Positions 33,760 to 41,945 of a stretch of DNA of 64,000 bases are shown here, in pieces. Source of the stretch: Virgibacillus ihumii (GTDB lineage Bacteria; Bacillota; Bacilli; Bacillales; Amphibacillaceae); assembly GCF_902726655.1 (NCBI RefSeq), contig NZ_CACVAN010000001.1:2728001-2792000 (forward strand). The letters are read 5' to 3'. The stretch's first letter is position 1. Every line of letters begins with the position of its first letter. The translations under genes were made by a program, and so were the position numbers. The notes beneath the pieces are model-generated. The model did no database searches, had not been told where the DNA came from, and was given only the letters and a program-made list of their open reading frames with translations.

Positions 33760-33868
33760 TTTGATCCTCCTCGTATAGTTCGTCGCTCTATAAGTGCTGA
33801 AAAATCCATGATCCAGTATATTTCCTTCTCTAATGAAAGAAGTTTCTAAATTTAAAAACTGGAATATA

Positions 33869-34330
33869 TTAGGGCCTTTTTTCCAATATGTACAGCATGA
33901 TCTTTTTCACAATGAATCCAACCAACACACCTGGTATCACAAATAATATCGGCAGCCATACGGGTCCGAGCAATACACCAAACAATGTCAATGTCTTAGA
34001 GTACATTAGACCGACAGTTACAAAATAGGCTGAAAATACAAACGGTAAAAATGCAAAACGTGATTTCTCTCCTTCTGCATCCTTAAAGGCATCCCACATC
34101 GCAAAGAAATAAAGACAAGGATAGAACATCAACCAGCCATAATTGGCTTGCATTATAGCTGTTTGAATGTCTCCTTGGAAACTGTACAGGATTGCCTCAT
34201 TAAAATTTGCCTGGATATTAATGATAAATTCAAGGGTAATGAGTAGGATACCTTTGATGTATCTTCCGTTTAACAGCTGGCCGAACCCGGGGAATGCAAT
34301 GGACCAAAACAATTTTTCCATGCCATCCAC
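33869..34330 (-). CDS. Polytopic membrane protein of unknown function
   Basis: 153 residues, four to five hydrophobic segments. The start (FWSIAFPGFGQLLNGRYIKG) contains the PGxGQxxNGxxxKG signature of small TM2-like/DUF5683-type membrane proteins. It begins seven bases after the DUF3231 gene stop, with AGGGGGG before it, so the two form an operon. Confidence 0.65.
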   Translation of the reverse strand: MDGMEKLFWSIAFPGFGQLLNGRYIKGILLITLEFIINIQANFNEAILYSFQGDIQTAIMQANYGWLMFYPCLYFFAMWDAFKDAEGEKSRFAFLPFVFSAYFVTVGLMYSKTLTLFGVLLGPVWLPILFVIPGVLVGFIVKKIMLYILEKRP

Positions 34331-34337
34331 CGCCCCC

Positions 34338-35342
34338 CTACTTCTTTTTTGCTAATTCCTGACGATCAGCAGCCTCGGGCGGTTGTTCCATCCAACCGTA
34401 ATGAATCATCATTTTCGCCCCATCATTAGTATATTGGGCAATTTCAGCCATTAAACGAGCATAATCGACACCTAAATCCCGACGTGGACTGGTGGACATT
34501 GATATGCCGTATTGTCCCATTCCTGAGGAAACCAATGCTGAAATATGATACATCATAAGCTTATCAGAAAAAGGGGATACGGTTGAATCAGTGACCTCGG
34601 GGGTTAAAGGGGTCACACCTGAAAGGTAATTTTTATGCAGTAATGAATTAAATATTTCTACATGTTTACCTGATATCTCTCTTCCTCTTTCCATATATTG
34701 ACGAACGTTCTTATTTTTTGCGACTTGACTAAAACCCGTGATGAGCGCTTGGCCAAGTGCATTTCGCTTGGCATTATAAATAAGGCTGCCGATTTCAACG
34801 CCCAGTAATGGCCGAGGATCACCAAATAATCCACCGGATAAAAAGCTTGTATCTTTAACAAAATCCACTTGTTCAGGCGTTGGAATTTGAGGCGCACGAA
34901 CATAAATCCCTTTTTCTTTGGCCATGCTTTTAGCCCAATTATGTAACTTTACTGTTTCAGATAGACAATCGGAATAATAATCAATAATGTCATTCCGAGA
35001 CGACAGGGATAAAGCCAAACCATATGAGCTAAGCCCAAATTCCCCCATACTGAGGATATAAGATAAATACATTACATCTGAAAAAAGACGCGGAGCTTCA
35101 ACATTGACATCATGTTCAGTAAATCCTACCGGAACCGGATAATTTTCCGATTGAAAAACATCTGTTACATGCTGAACATGCTGTTTGGAAATATCTAGGG
35201 CATATTCTAAAACGGAGCGAATATCCGGGTCTTCAATATTGGCCAGAAAATATTTAATTCCACAAATCGCCATTGAATCATTTTGATAAGATGTCCAAAG
35301 ATTAGAGATTTCCGATGCTGTTAATTTTGGTTGATGTTCCAT
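34338..35342 (-). CDS. DUF3231 protein (two ferritin-like repeats)
   Basis: 334 residues. Two related halves, each with the sequence of a helical ferritin-like domain: LTASEISNLWTSYQNDSMAI near the N-terminus and LTPEVTDSTVSPFSDKLMMY near residue 230. This is the usual plan of DUF3231 proteins of spore-forming Bacillales; their role is unknown. First gene of a two-gene operon with the membrane protein at 33869. Confidence 0.82.
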   Translation of the reverse strand: MEHQPKLTASEISNLWTSYQNDSMAICGIKYFLANIEDPDIRSVLEYALDISKQHVQHVTDVFQSENYPVPVGFTEHDVNVEAPRLFSDVMYLSYILSMGEFGLSSYGLALSLSSRNDIIDYYSDCLSETVKLHNWAKSMAKEKGIYVRAPQIPTPEQVDFVKDTSFLSGGLFGDPRPLLGVEIGSLIYNAKRNALGQALITGFSQVAKNKNVRQYMERGREISGKHVEIFNSLLHKNYLSGVTPLTPEVTDSTVSPFSDKLMMYHISALVSSGMGQYGISMSTSPRRDLGVDYARLMAEIAQYTNDGAKMMIHYGWMEQPPEAADRQELAKKK

Positions 35343-35389
35343 GGCTTGATGACCTCCAAAATAGTTTTTAGGTATTTTTTACGTTCTAC

Positions 35390-36160
35390 CAAAAAATATT
35401 CATATGTCTCTTCATCAGAAATCAAAACCACCAGTGTGAACTGGTGGTTTGCTCTGCGGCTGAAAGCCTCTATTACCGGCCTCGGCCTAAAAGGCCCACT
35501 GAATGGTTTTCCCTTTTGCACCACACTCACTCGCTGATTCTAAAAGAATCTCTTATTTCTTTTTATTTTTCTTCCCCGTGAAAGGGTCGTATTCCTCAAA
35601 TAAAGTTAACTGATCGCTCATATAGTCTTCTCTGAGCTGATTCCGTATATATTCTTGAATTTGATTTCTATTCCGTCCCACCGTATCTACAAAGAAGCCT
35701 CGGCACCAGAATTTTCGGTTACCATATCTATATTTTAAATTGGCGTGACGGTCAAAAATCATTAAACTACTTTTCCCTTTTAAATATCCCATAAATTGGG
35801 ACACACCTAGCTTTGGTGGTATACTGACTAACATATGAATGTGATCTTTGCATGCGTTTGCTTCATGGATTTCAACATTTTTTCTTTTGCAAAGCTCCCT
35901 TATTATTTCTCCTATACTCTTTTTATATTTTCCATATATAATTTGCCTTCTATATTTTGGTGCAAAAACAAGATGATACTTACATCTCCACTGGGTATGT
36001 GCTAAACTATTCTTGTCCTTCATTGGACATGCCTCCTTATATGGCGAGATTTGGTGGTCGGGAAACCAACCTTATCTTACCATGAAGAGAGGCATTTTTT
36101 TGACCCCACGCTGGAAGCTCTCCGGAACCCCCGGCATAGCCAGGGGTTTTCAAAGACATT
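35390..36160 (-). mobile_element. Solitary IS200-type element (IS200/IS605 family)
   Basis: Contains only a Y1 transposase gene (35553-36023), without tnpB. Subterminal hairpins flank it: AAACCACCAG/CTGGTGGTTT at 35425-35450 and AACCCC...GGGGTT at 36126-36148, as expected for this family, which recognises folded single-stranded ends. Exact ends are not determined. Confidence 0.65.
35553..36023 (-). CDS. tnpA: IS200/IS605-family Y1 transposase
   Basis: 156 residues. HUH motif in HIHMLVSIPP with the start WRCKYHLVFAPKYRR, and the catalytic Tyr in NQIQEYIRNQL: all hallmarks of the Y1 single-strand transposase TnpA. Length is normal and there is no internal stop, so it may be active. The gene lies inside the hairpin-flanked IS at 35390-36160. 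Confidence 0.92.
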   Translation of the reverse strand: MKDKNSLAHTQWRCKYHLVFAPKYRRQIIYGKYKKSIGEIIRELCKRKNVEIHEANACKDHIHMLVSIPPKLGVSQFMGYLKGKSSLMIFDRHANLKYRYGNRKFWCRGFFVDTVGRNRNQIQEYIRNQLREDYMSDQLTLFEEYDPFTGKKNKKK

Positions 36161-36195
36161 AAAAAAAGAACCCTAAAACATCAATCTTAGGGTTC
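36161..36195 (-). terminator. Minus-strand terminator
   Basis: GAACCCTAA / TTAGGGTTC stem followed on the minus strand by CTTTTTTT. No gene is visible before it, suggesting a deleted or unseen transcript. Confidence 0.65.
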
Positions 36196-36308
36196 ACAAA
36201 ACATATTTTGGACGGTAAAAGGGGATTCTCACTTGAAACCCTCACAAACCTCTGGACAGTTATAGTTTGTCACCTTTTCAAAAATAAATGCACGCAACAA
36301 AACGGATT

Positions 36309-36335
36309 TTTCCTTATTCCGCAAAATGGCCCGAT
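36309..36335 (-). repeat. Cassette repeat copy (minus orientation)
   Basis: On the minus strand: AATCGGGCC, ATTTTG, CGGAATAAGG. Confidence 0.7.
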
Positions 36336-36592
36336 TCTGGAATAGCCAATTACTAACACAGTACCATATTTTTCACGTAAGTACATAAATTTTAAACAAA
36401 TTTTTATAATTTAACAAAAACTCTATTTTTAAGCTATACCCATTTTTTGCCGGTCATTAATCGAATGTACAATCAAAATCAACCTTTTCATGGATAGTCA
36501 TTCCAGGAGTGGAACTAAAAGCTTATATTCTGGTCACACATTTGGTAACGTACAGGTCGCAATGTACCGGAATAAATAAAAATGTTTTTGAC

Positions 36593-36613
36593 CAATTTAT
36601 TCGGCAGCCCCCG
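36593..36613 (-). repeat. Cassette repeat, degenerate, next to the tRNA fragment
   Basis: On the minus strand: GTCGGGGGCTGCCGAATAAA. Its plus-strand GCCCCCG (36607-36613) also pairs perfectly with the tRNA acceptor CGGGGGC at 36701. Confidence 0.4.
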
Positions 36614-36662
36614 ACAAATCAACAAATTAGAAATGATTGGAATGTGTTGAAATGCTTTCTAT

Positions 36663-36708
36663 TGGTTTCCTAAACCATGTGTCGCAGGTTCGAATCCTGC
36701 CGGGGGCG
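36663..36708 (+). tRNA. Partial tRNA-Arg (CCT anticodon), 3' half only; probable attachment-site scar
   Basis: The anticodon arm TGGTTT-CCT-AAACCA, a variable loop, the T arm GCAGGTTCGAATCCTGC and the acceptor strand CGGGGGC plus discriminator G are intact. The D arm is missing: upstream sequence is AT-rich and unlike a tRNA. tRNA-Arg(CCT) 3' halves are common integration sites. A strong terminator 90 bases downstream fits the native tRNA flank. An expressed functional tRNA is unlikely. Confidence 0.8.
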
Positions 36709-36795
36709 TATAAGCATTGTCACACCACGGTTTTATAGACAGTAATCCAGCCGTAAAGCTAAACGATAACCGGATATATTAAAAAGGCATAAAGC

Positions 36796-36840
36796 CCTCT
36801 TTTCGTTACTGTTCAACGTTAACGGAAGGAGGTTTTTTTT
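36796..36840 (+). terminator. Strong Rho-independent terminator downstream of the tRNA fragment
   Basis: CCTCTTTTCGTTA pairs with TAACGGAAGGAGG over 13 positions (wobbles) and is followed by eight T. Probably the original tRNA gene terminator. Confidence 0.75.
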
Positions 36841-36875
36841 GGCAGTTAAGAAAGTATAAAATCCTTTCTTACTGC
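36841..36875. repeat. Short hairpin repeat (TAAGAAAGTATAAA type), copy 1
   Basis: A 35-base inverted repeat (CAGTTAAGAAAG / CTTTCTTACTG) nearly identical to 43743-43776. Function unknown. Confidence 0.7.
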
Positions 36876-37053
36876 ATAAGTGCAACTATGGCTGTCACCT
36901 AAAAGCTTGGTGACAACCAAGTTTTCTAAAATGCTTGTAAAACACGCTGTTTACCATCCAAAAAAATAAGTTTTGGAAGAATGTGTGAGAATATTTATAT
37001 ATTATGAATTTGAAACGATTGAATTCTGTTCCAGGACGAGAATGGTTCAAGGC

Positions 37054-37116
37054 ATCAACAGCACGGGGGAAAACATCGACTGTTCGGGGCAAAACATTAA
37101 CCGCACAAGGGAAACA
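37054..37116 (+). repeat. 21-base tandem repeats (three units)
   Basis: Units start at 37054, 37075 and 37096 with the plan ATCrACnGnnCGGGGsAAAAC. The period is a multiple of three, giving an open frame (37004-37150, 48 codons), but coding is doubtful because it runs into speD. Confidence 0.6.
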
Positions 37117-37146
37117 TTTGCTAAAGAATTTTAACTCACAGCTAAA

Positions 37147-37524
37147 TTAATACTCTTTGATTGGATGTGGTCTAACCGGTCCCATACCCCGGGGAATTTC
37201 TTTTATCTCATTCGATTTGGACTCCAGGGCGTAAACAATATATTCAACAGCAATAGTCGGGTCTAATTTTGCCCCGCACGTATATACATCAATACTAGCA
37301 TAGCCATGCTCCGGAAAACTATGGATGGTTAAATGGGATTCTGAAATAATGACAACTCCACTTACTCCATGTGGTGCAAATTGATGAAATAGTGCCTTGC
37401 GCACCGTTGCACCAGCCTTTATTGCCGCATCAACAAAAATGCGCTCTAATAAACTTATATCATTTAATATATCTATGTTACAATCCCATAGTTCCGCAAT
37501 TACTTGTCTCCCCATAATTTCCAT
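37147..37524 (-). CDS. speD: S-adenosylmethionine decarboxylase proenzyme
   Basis: 125 residues, the usual length of the prokaryotic class 1b enzyme. Self-processing occurs at the Glu-Ser bond in ISESHLTIH, making the pyruvoyl cofactor; [17 protein letters not shown] carries the catalytic His and Cys. It supplies the aminopropyl donor for spermidine. A cluster with an aminopropyltransferase (40157) is transcribed divergently, so donor and transferase are neighbours. Start follows AAGGAG. Confidence 0.95.
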   Translation of the reverse strand: MEIMGRQVIAELWDCNIDILNDISLLERIFVDAAIKAGATVRKALFHQFAPHGVSGVVIISESHLTIHSFPEHGYASIDVYTCGAKLDPTIAVEYIVYALESKSNEIKEIPRGMGPVRPHPIKEY

Positions 37525-37673
37525 TTAAGATAATCTCCTTGGAATAATTTTTTTCCGCTTCTTTAACATCGTATATAGGGGAGTATAAATCGTTTTTTTA
37601 GTATTTGCAATTGGTTGTTCGTATCCCCGGCGGATTATGTGCAGCAACTGGGGGCTAAAAATGTATTGTATAT

Positions 37674-37699
37674 TGAAACCTTTATAATGGAAATACGTA
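37674..37699 (+). promoter_or_regulatory. Sigma-W promoter of the PspA cluster
   Basis: TGAAAC, exactly 16 bases, then CGTAT. This matches the Bacillus sigma-W consensus (TGAAAC-N16-CGTA) and lies about 40 bases before the DUF4178 gene. B. subtilis pspA belongs to the sigma-W regulon, so the match is expected biologically. Confidence 0.85.
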
Positions 37700-37737
37700 T
37701 TACAAATGAAGCATATTATTTTGAGTAATGAGGTGAA

Positions 37738-38250
37738 ATGGTGGGTCTGTTTTCCAAAATTTTTTCCAAAAATAAAAAAAACGAACCATTGCCTGAAGAA
37801 AGAACGGTGCTATCGATACAGATTGGCGATATTTTAACTTATGATCTCGTCGATTATGAAGTGGTGGGGAAGATCACATACCGGGATGGAAGTTATGAAT
37901 GGTACGGGTATCAGTTATTGGAAGGACGTGATACAATTTGGTTATCCGCAGAAATGGATGATGAGCTGGAGCTTGGCATTTACAAAAAAATTCAGTTGAC
38001 ATTATCCAAATCCTTTCCAAAAGAACTCACCTATGAAAGTAATACTTACCATTTAGAAGAATCAGGTACAGCAAGGGTTGTTGGAGAAGGAAGAAGTGCT
38101 AATTTAAATGGAACAGAAATGAAATATGCTGATTATACGGATTCAGATGCGGCGTATAACATCAGTTTGGAGGACTGGGGAAATGAGATTGAAGCAAGCT
38201 TTGGCTATCCAGTCGAACCATATGAGATTAAAATTATGGCAGGTTCATGA
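37738..38250 (+). CDS. DUF4178 protein
   Basis: 170 residues. The segment LSIQIGDILTYDLVDYEVVG with ITYRDGSYEWYGYQL and TIWLSAEMDD is the DUF4178 beta-rich domain, often encoded beside pspA and spermidine-synthase-like genes. First gene after the sigma-W promoter; start after GAGGTGAA. No membrane segment. Function unknown; context suggests envelope stress. Confidence 0.82.
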   Translation: MVGLFSKIFSKNKKNEPLPEERTVLSIQIGDILTYDLVDYEVVGKITYRDGSYEWYGYQLLEGRDTIWLSAEMDDELELGIYKKIQLTLSKSFPKELTYESNTYHLEESGTARVVGEGRSANLNGTEMKYADYTDSDAAYNISLEDWGNEIEASFGYPVEPYEIKIMAGS

Positions 38251-38321
38251 TAAAAGGCCGCGATGGGACATAGTGTTCATGGATAACGAATGTGTTCAAC
38301 TAAATTTTAGGAGGAATATAC

Positions 38322-38993
38322 ATGTTCAAATTTTTTAAACGGATGTCAACGGTAGTAAGCTCGGAGTTAAATTCCATGTTGGATAAAGCGGAAGATCCAG
38401 TGAAAATGCTTGATCAATTCATGCGTGATATGGCTGAGGATATTCGTGAGGTGGAAACTGCTGTTGCCAAACAAATCGCCAATGAAAAAAAGCTGAAACG
38501 CAAGCTGGATGATGCTAATGCTATGGTGGAAAAAAGACAGAAACAAGCTGAGCAGGCAATTGAAGCAGGGAATGAAGATTTGGCGCGCCGTGCATTACAG
38601 GATAAGAATGATCATGAAGCAACCGTAACAACCTTACAGGAGTCATGGGAACGGGCCAAAACCGATTCTGAAGCACTGCGAACCAAATTAGATGAAATGA
38701 AAAAAGAATATCAGGAAATGGAGCTTAAAAAGGATTCCTTAAAAGCGCGTGCTGAATCCGCAAAAACAAGAACTAAAATTAATCGTACAATGTCATCCAT
38801 CGGCAACGATGAATCCAAACAAGGGTTTGAACGGATGGAAGAAAAAGTAATGCAGTTTGAAGCAGAAGCAGAAACAAGTGAGGATTTATCCAAAGAAAGC
38901 CGTACATTGGATGACGAGTTTGAGGAATTAAATAAGAAGAATGATGTGGATGATGAATTAGCAGCGTTAAAGGAAAAAATGGGTAAAAAGTAA
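38322..38993 (+). CDS. pspA: PspA/IM30 family membrane-stress protein
   Basis: 223 residues, almost entirely coiled coil from residue 25, starting with the amphipathic helix FKFFKRMSTVVSSELNSMLD and the family sequence KAEDPVKMLDQFMRDM. PspA/IM30 proteins assemble into rings or filaments on damaged membranes (ESCRT-III superfamily). Start follows TAGGAGG. Second gene of the sigma-W cluster. Confidence 0.93.
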   Translation: MFKFFKRMSTVVSSELNSMLDKAEDPVKMLDQFMRDMAEDIREVETAVAKQIANEKKLKRKLDDANAMVEKRQKQAEQAIEAGNEDLARRALQDKNDHEATVTTLQESWERAKTDSEALRTKLDEMKKEYQEMELKKDSLKARAESAKTRTKINRTMSSIGNDESKQGFERMEEKVMQFEAEAETSEDLSKESRTLDDEFEELNKKNDVDDELAALKEKMGKK

Positions 38994-39061
38994 ATAGGCC
39001 AGAAAAGGAGTAGCATTGATGTGAAGTAGCGCTGCTCCTTGTATTAGAGGGGGATTGATTT

Positions 39062-39670
39062 GTGAGAAAATGGATGCTGCCGATTGTATTATTATCCCTT
39101 CTATTTTTATTAGCTTCATGTTCTTTAAGAGGAATGCAAGGAGCCCCTTTTACAGCAGAAAATATTCCGGATGAACCTCCTAAAGACGAAATTACAGCTG
39201 CTATTAAACAGTCTGCAAACAATGAAATAGACGATATAATTGAAGCTAATTTTCCGGAGGTATATACGGTAGAGGGGGATAACAGTAACGCGGAAATCTT
39301 TGCAACAACACAATTTGGTCTTACGGAGCTTAGTTCTGTCCTATCTGGAGCAATCGAACCAGAGGAGATAAGCGATGTAAAGGATAATCAGCAAATTTTA
39401 ATTTATCCGGATGATTTTATTACATTGCGGGAAAGTGAAGAAGACCAGGATGTTCTGCTGATTGAAGTTGCCAGTGATGAGTTTGTAAGACGAAATTATT
39501 CACCGAACTTTTTAAGTACGTTTTTTGCTATCAGTTTATTAGGTAATATGTTGGATACGGACGATTGGGGCAGTCGGCGTCAAGGTGATTACAAGGGTAT
39601 GGGGAGTTTGAATGTACCCCGTCGTGGAATCACAACGTTCCGAGGTGGCGGCCCGGGAGCAGGTAAATAA
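39062..39670 (+). CDS. DUF4247 lipoprotein
   Basis: 202 residues from a GTG start after AGGGGG. Signal peptide with lipobox LLASC (Cys about residue 20). The mature part has the DUF4247 pattern (YSPNFLSTFFAISLLGNML) and a Gly/Arg-rich end FRGGGPGAGK. An extracytoplasmic lipid-anchored member of the pspA cluster, role unknown. Confidence 0.8.
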   Translation: MRKWMLPIVLLSLLFLLASCSLRGMQGAPFTAENIPDEPPKDEITAAIKQSANNEIDDIIEANFPEVYTVEGDNSNAEIFATTQFGLTELSSVLSGAIEPEEISDVKDNQQILIYPDDFITLRESEEDQDVLLIEVASDEFVRRNYSPNFLSTFFAISLLGNMLDTDDWGSRRQGDYKGMGSLNVPRRGITTFRGGGPGAGK

Positions 39671-39685
39671 AGGGGAGTTGATAAT

Positions 39686-40081
39686 ATGGGACCATATGTA
39701 GCTACGATTGTTTACTTTATTATTTCGATCATTATTGTGTTAACCGGTTTGGTTCTTTTTGAGAATATGACCCGAAAATATAAGGATATGGAAGAAGTCA
39801 AAAAGGGTAATATGGCGGTTGCGTTATCAATTATTGGAAAGATAATCGGAATTTGTATTATCTTATCCTTCGCCATCTACAATAGCAATGTTATTTATGA
39901 AACAATCATTTGGGGTGCTTTTGGCGTGGTTTTACAAATGATTGCTTATTGGCTGTTTGATTTATTTACAAGGAATTTTTCTGTTGAAGAGCAGTTACAT
40001 AAAAATAATGTTGCGGTTGGCATTATGTCATTGGGAGTATCAATTGGGCTTGCATTCGTTATCGGTGCATCGATTACGTAA
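39686..40081 (+). CDS. DUF350 membrane protein
   Basis: 131 residues, four membrane segments, with the DUF350 repeat plan (two similar two-helix halves: KGNMAVALSIIGKIIGICII and NNVAVGIMSLGVSIGLAFVI). Family members are encoded beside spermidine-synthase-like and PspA genes. Function unknown. Fifteen bases after the DUF4247 gene. Confidence 0.85.
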   Translation: MGPYVATIVYFIISIIIVLTGLVLFENMTRKYKDMEEVKKGNMAVALSIIGKIIGICIILSFAIYNSNVIYETIIWGAFGVVLQMIAYWLFDLFTRNFSVEEQLHKNNVAVGIMSLGVSIGLAFVIGASIT

Positions 40082-40156
40082 AATTGTGCGCGGTCAAGGT
40101 AGTGCCTTGGCCGTTTGCAATTTTTCAGTGAGGTTTGATAGTGGAGTGGTTGGAAA

Positions 40157-41707
40157 TTGAATGAAGCAGCAGTAAGACAAAGCAAAATTATTTATTGGTC
40201 ATCCGGAATTGTATCGATTTGCGGCATTATTTTCGAAGTTTTATTTGGCGCATTGGGGTCGTATATTTTAGGAGATGGTGTAAAGCAATACACACTAACA
40301 ATTTCTCTTTTTCTGACTGGTATGGGAATTGGGGCCAGTTTAAGTGAAAAGTTTATGAAAAATTTAATCATCACCTTTGTATGGATTGAGTTTGGTGTGG
40401 CAATAATTGGCGGGTTCTCTAGTTTTACGATGTTTGGGATCACAGCCTTTGCACCAGCGGGAACAGATGCATTATATATATATATCATCACACTAGTAAT
40501 TGGTGCGTTAACAGGGGTTGAGTTGCCGATTCTTATCCGTAAAGCAAATGAAATCGGTGTTACATTAAATAAAAGTACTGCCAGGGTGTTATTTTCTGAT
40601 TATGCCGGTGGGCTAATTGGTGGATTGCTGTTCGTCTTCTTCTTCCGCCCTTATTTTGGCATGGTAAAAACCGCATTTTTAGTTGGGTGTATCAATTTAA
40701 CGGTAGCGTTAATTGTTTTATGGCTGTTTCGTCATGAAATCCGTCGTTTTGCACTACATGCTGTCATTGGTGTATGCATCGGGATCTTACTGCTGGCCGG
40801 GTTATTTTTTGGAGAGGCAATGGCATTCAGTTTTGAACAGAAGCTTTACCAGGACCCTATTGTGCATATGGAACAAAGCAAATACCAAAAAATTATTTTA
40901 ACCAAAGATGGTGAAGACGTAAGACTGTATTTAGATGGATCCTTACAGTTCAGTACAATAGATGAGCACCGTTATCATGAAGTGCTTGTCCATCCTACCA
41001 TGGCTTCTGCTGAAAACCCTGAAAATATCCTGATACTGGGCGGTGGTGACGGAATCGCCGCTAAGGAGGTCCTCAAGTATGACGAAGTGAAAGAGATTAC
41101 GCTTGTGGATTTGGATCCGGCTGTTGTTGAGTTAGCCCGTTCCAACCGACTTTTACTGGAGGCAAATGGGAGCTCATTAAAAAATGATAAGGTACATGTT
41201 AAAAACAAAGATGCTTTTCAGTTTTTGGAAAATACAAATGAGTGGTATGATGTCATAATTGTTGATTTACCCGATCCAAATAATGAAAGCCTGAACAAGC
41301 TTTATACCAAGGAATTCTATTCATTGGTTCGGAATCATTTAAAACCTGGTGGAGCTGCCATGATCCAAGCGACGAGCCCAGTCTTTGCCACAAAGGTTTA
41401 CTGGACCATTTCAAAAACTGTTGCAGCAACTGGATTATCTATTGAAAATCTTCATGTGGCAGTTCCGAGTTTCGGTAACTGGGGATTCGTGATGGCAAGT
41501 CGTGACCCGATTAATCTTGGTGAAATGGAAATATCAGTTCCAACAAAATTTTTAACGGATGATATGCTTCCGGCTCTAACCACTTTCGGCAAGGATGAGG
41601 ACAAGAAAATAGTAGGAGAAAATGGTGAGTTGGCCAATTTAAAACCGAACACGTTGATTGATCCACATTTGATTCAGATTTATGAGAAGGCTTGGAAAAA
41701 CTATTGA
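40157..41707 (+). CDS. Membrane-anchored aminopropyltransferase (spermidine-synthase-like)
   Basis: 516 residues. The first 215 residues form about seven membrane segments; the C-terminal 290 are a spermidine synthase domain. The SAM-binding loop is LILGGGDGIAAKEVL with acidic VDLDP, and the catalytic Asp lies in VDLPDPNNESLNKLY. A TTG start is used (weak GGAG upstream); the only nearby ATG is in a blocked frame. Such fusions may make polyamines at the membrane; speD, which makes the donor, is 2.6 kb away on the other strand. End of the sigma-W cluster. Confidence 0.88.
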   Translation: MNEAAVRQSKIIYWSSGIVSICGIIFEVLFGALGSYILGDGVKQYTLTISLFLTGMGIGASLSEKFMKNLIITFVWIEFGVAIIGGFSSFTMFGITAFAPAGTDALYIYIITLVIGALTGVELPILIRKANEIGVTLNKSTARVLFSDYAGGLIGGLLFVFFFRPYFGMVKTAFLVGCINLTVALIVLWLFRHEIRRFALHAVIGVCIGILLLAGLFFGEAMAFSFEQKLYQDPIVHMEQSKYQKIILTKDGEDVRLYLDGSLQFSTIDEHRYHEVLVHPTMASAENPENILILGGGDGIAAKEVLKYDEVKEITLVDLDPAVVELARSNRLLLEANGSSLKNDKVHVKNKDAFQFLENTNEWYDVIIVDLPDPNNESLNKLYTKEFYSLVRNHLKPGGAAMIQATSPVFATKVYWTISKTVAATGLSIENLHVAVPSFGNWGFVMASRDPINLGEMEISVPTKFLTDDMLPALTTFGKDEDKKIVGENGELANLKPNTLIDPHLIQIYEKAWKNY

Positions 41708-41945
41708 AGAATGGACACGTTTTAAGGTGCCTGTTAATCCAGTCCTTCTCATTCGTCCACCAAAGTTTGTTACTTGCTATGGCGAAATAGCTGGGAAATT
41801 TCTGATTAAAGTTTTTGCAGCAAGTATATTACTTTTCAATTGTCACCAAATGTTCTAAAATAGAAATTAGTTACCAAAATGTTTTCACAATTACATATAA
41901 TTGCATATTTGGTGTAATTATATCGTATTCCTTTATTAAAAGGAG

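Larger units (their letters stand above)
1..36708. mobile_element. Right part of an integrated element: conjugation module plus cassette-like accessory array
   Basis: Conjugation genes fill the left 17 kb and a patchwork of small accessory genes fills 17-36 kb. The block ends at the 3' half of a tRNA-Arg gene, the usual scar left at one end when an element integrates into a tRNA gene. To the right the gene content becomes chromosomal (speD, pspA, acsA, then B. subtilis near-origin order). The left end, integrase, coupling protein and intact tRNA are not in the window, so the extent is inferred. The conjugation part and the cassette-like part may be independent insertions. Confidence 0.45.
36024..37146. 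other. Long intergenic region at the island boundary
   Basis: No gene I can support apart from a doubtful 48-codon frame at 37004. It contains the IS end, a minus-strand terminator, a repeat copy at 36309, the tRNA-Arg fragment, a strong plus-strand terminator, a short hairpin repeat at 36841 and three 21-base tandem repeats at 37054. Confidence 0.7.

Noticed and set aside
35321..35530. 69-codon minus-strand frame before the DUF3231 gene
   Set aside because: It runs through the IS200 hairpin and overlaps the DUF3231 start; not protein-like.
36607..36708. Functional tRNA gene with a long D region
   Set aside because: Although the acceptor strands could pair, the 49 bases between them and the anticodon arm do not form a D arm and lack conserved D-loop bases.
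37004..37150. 48-codon frame over the 21-base repeats
   Set aside because: No ribosome site, produced by the repeat period, and ends inside the convergent speD gene.
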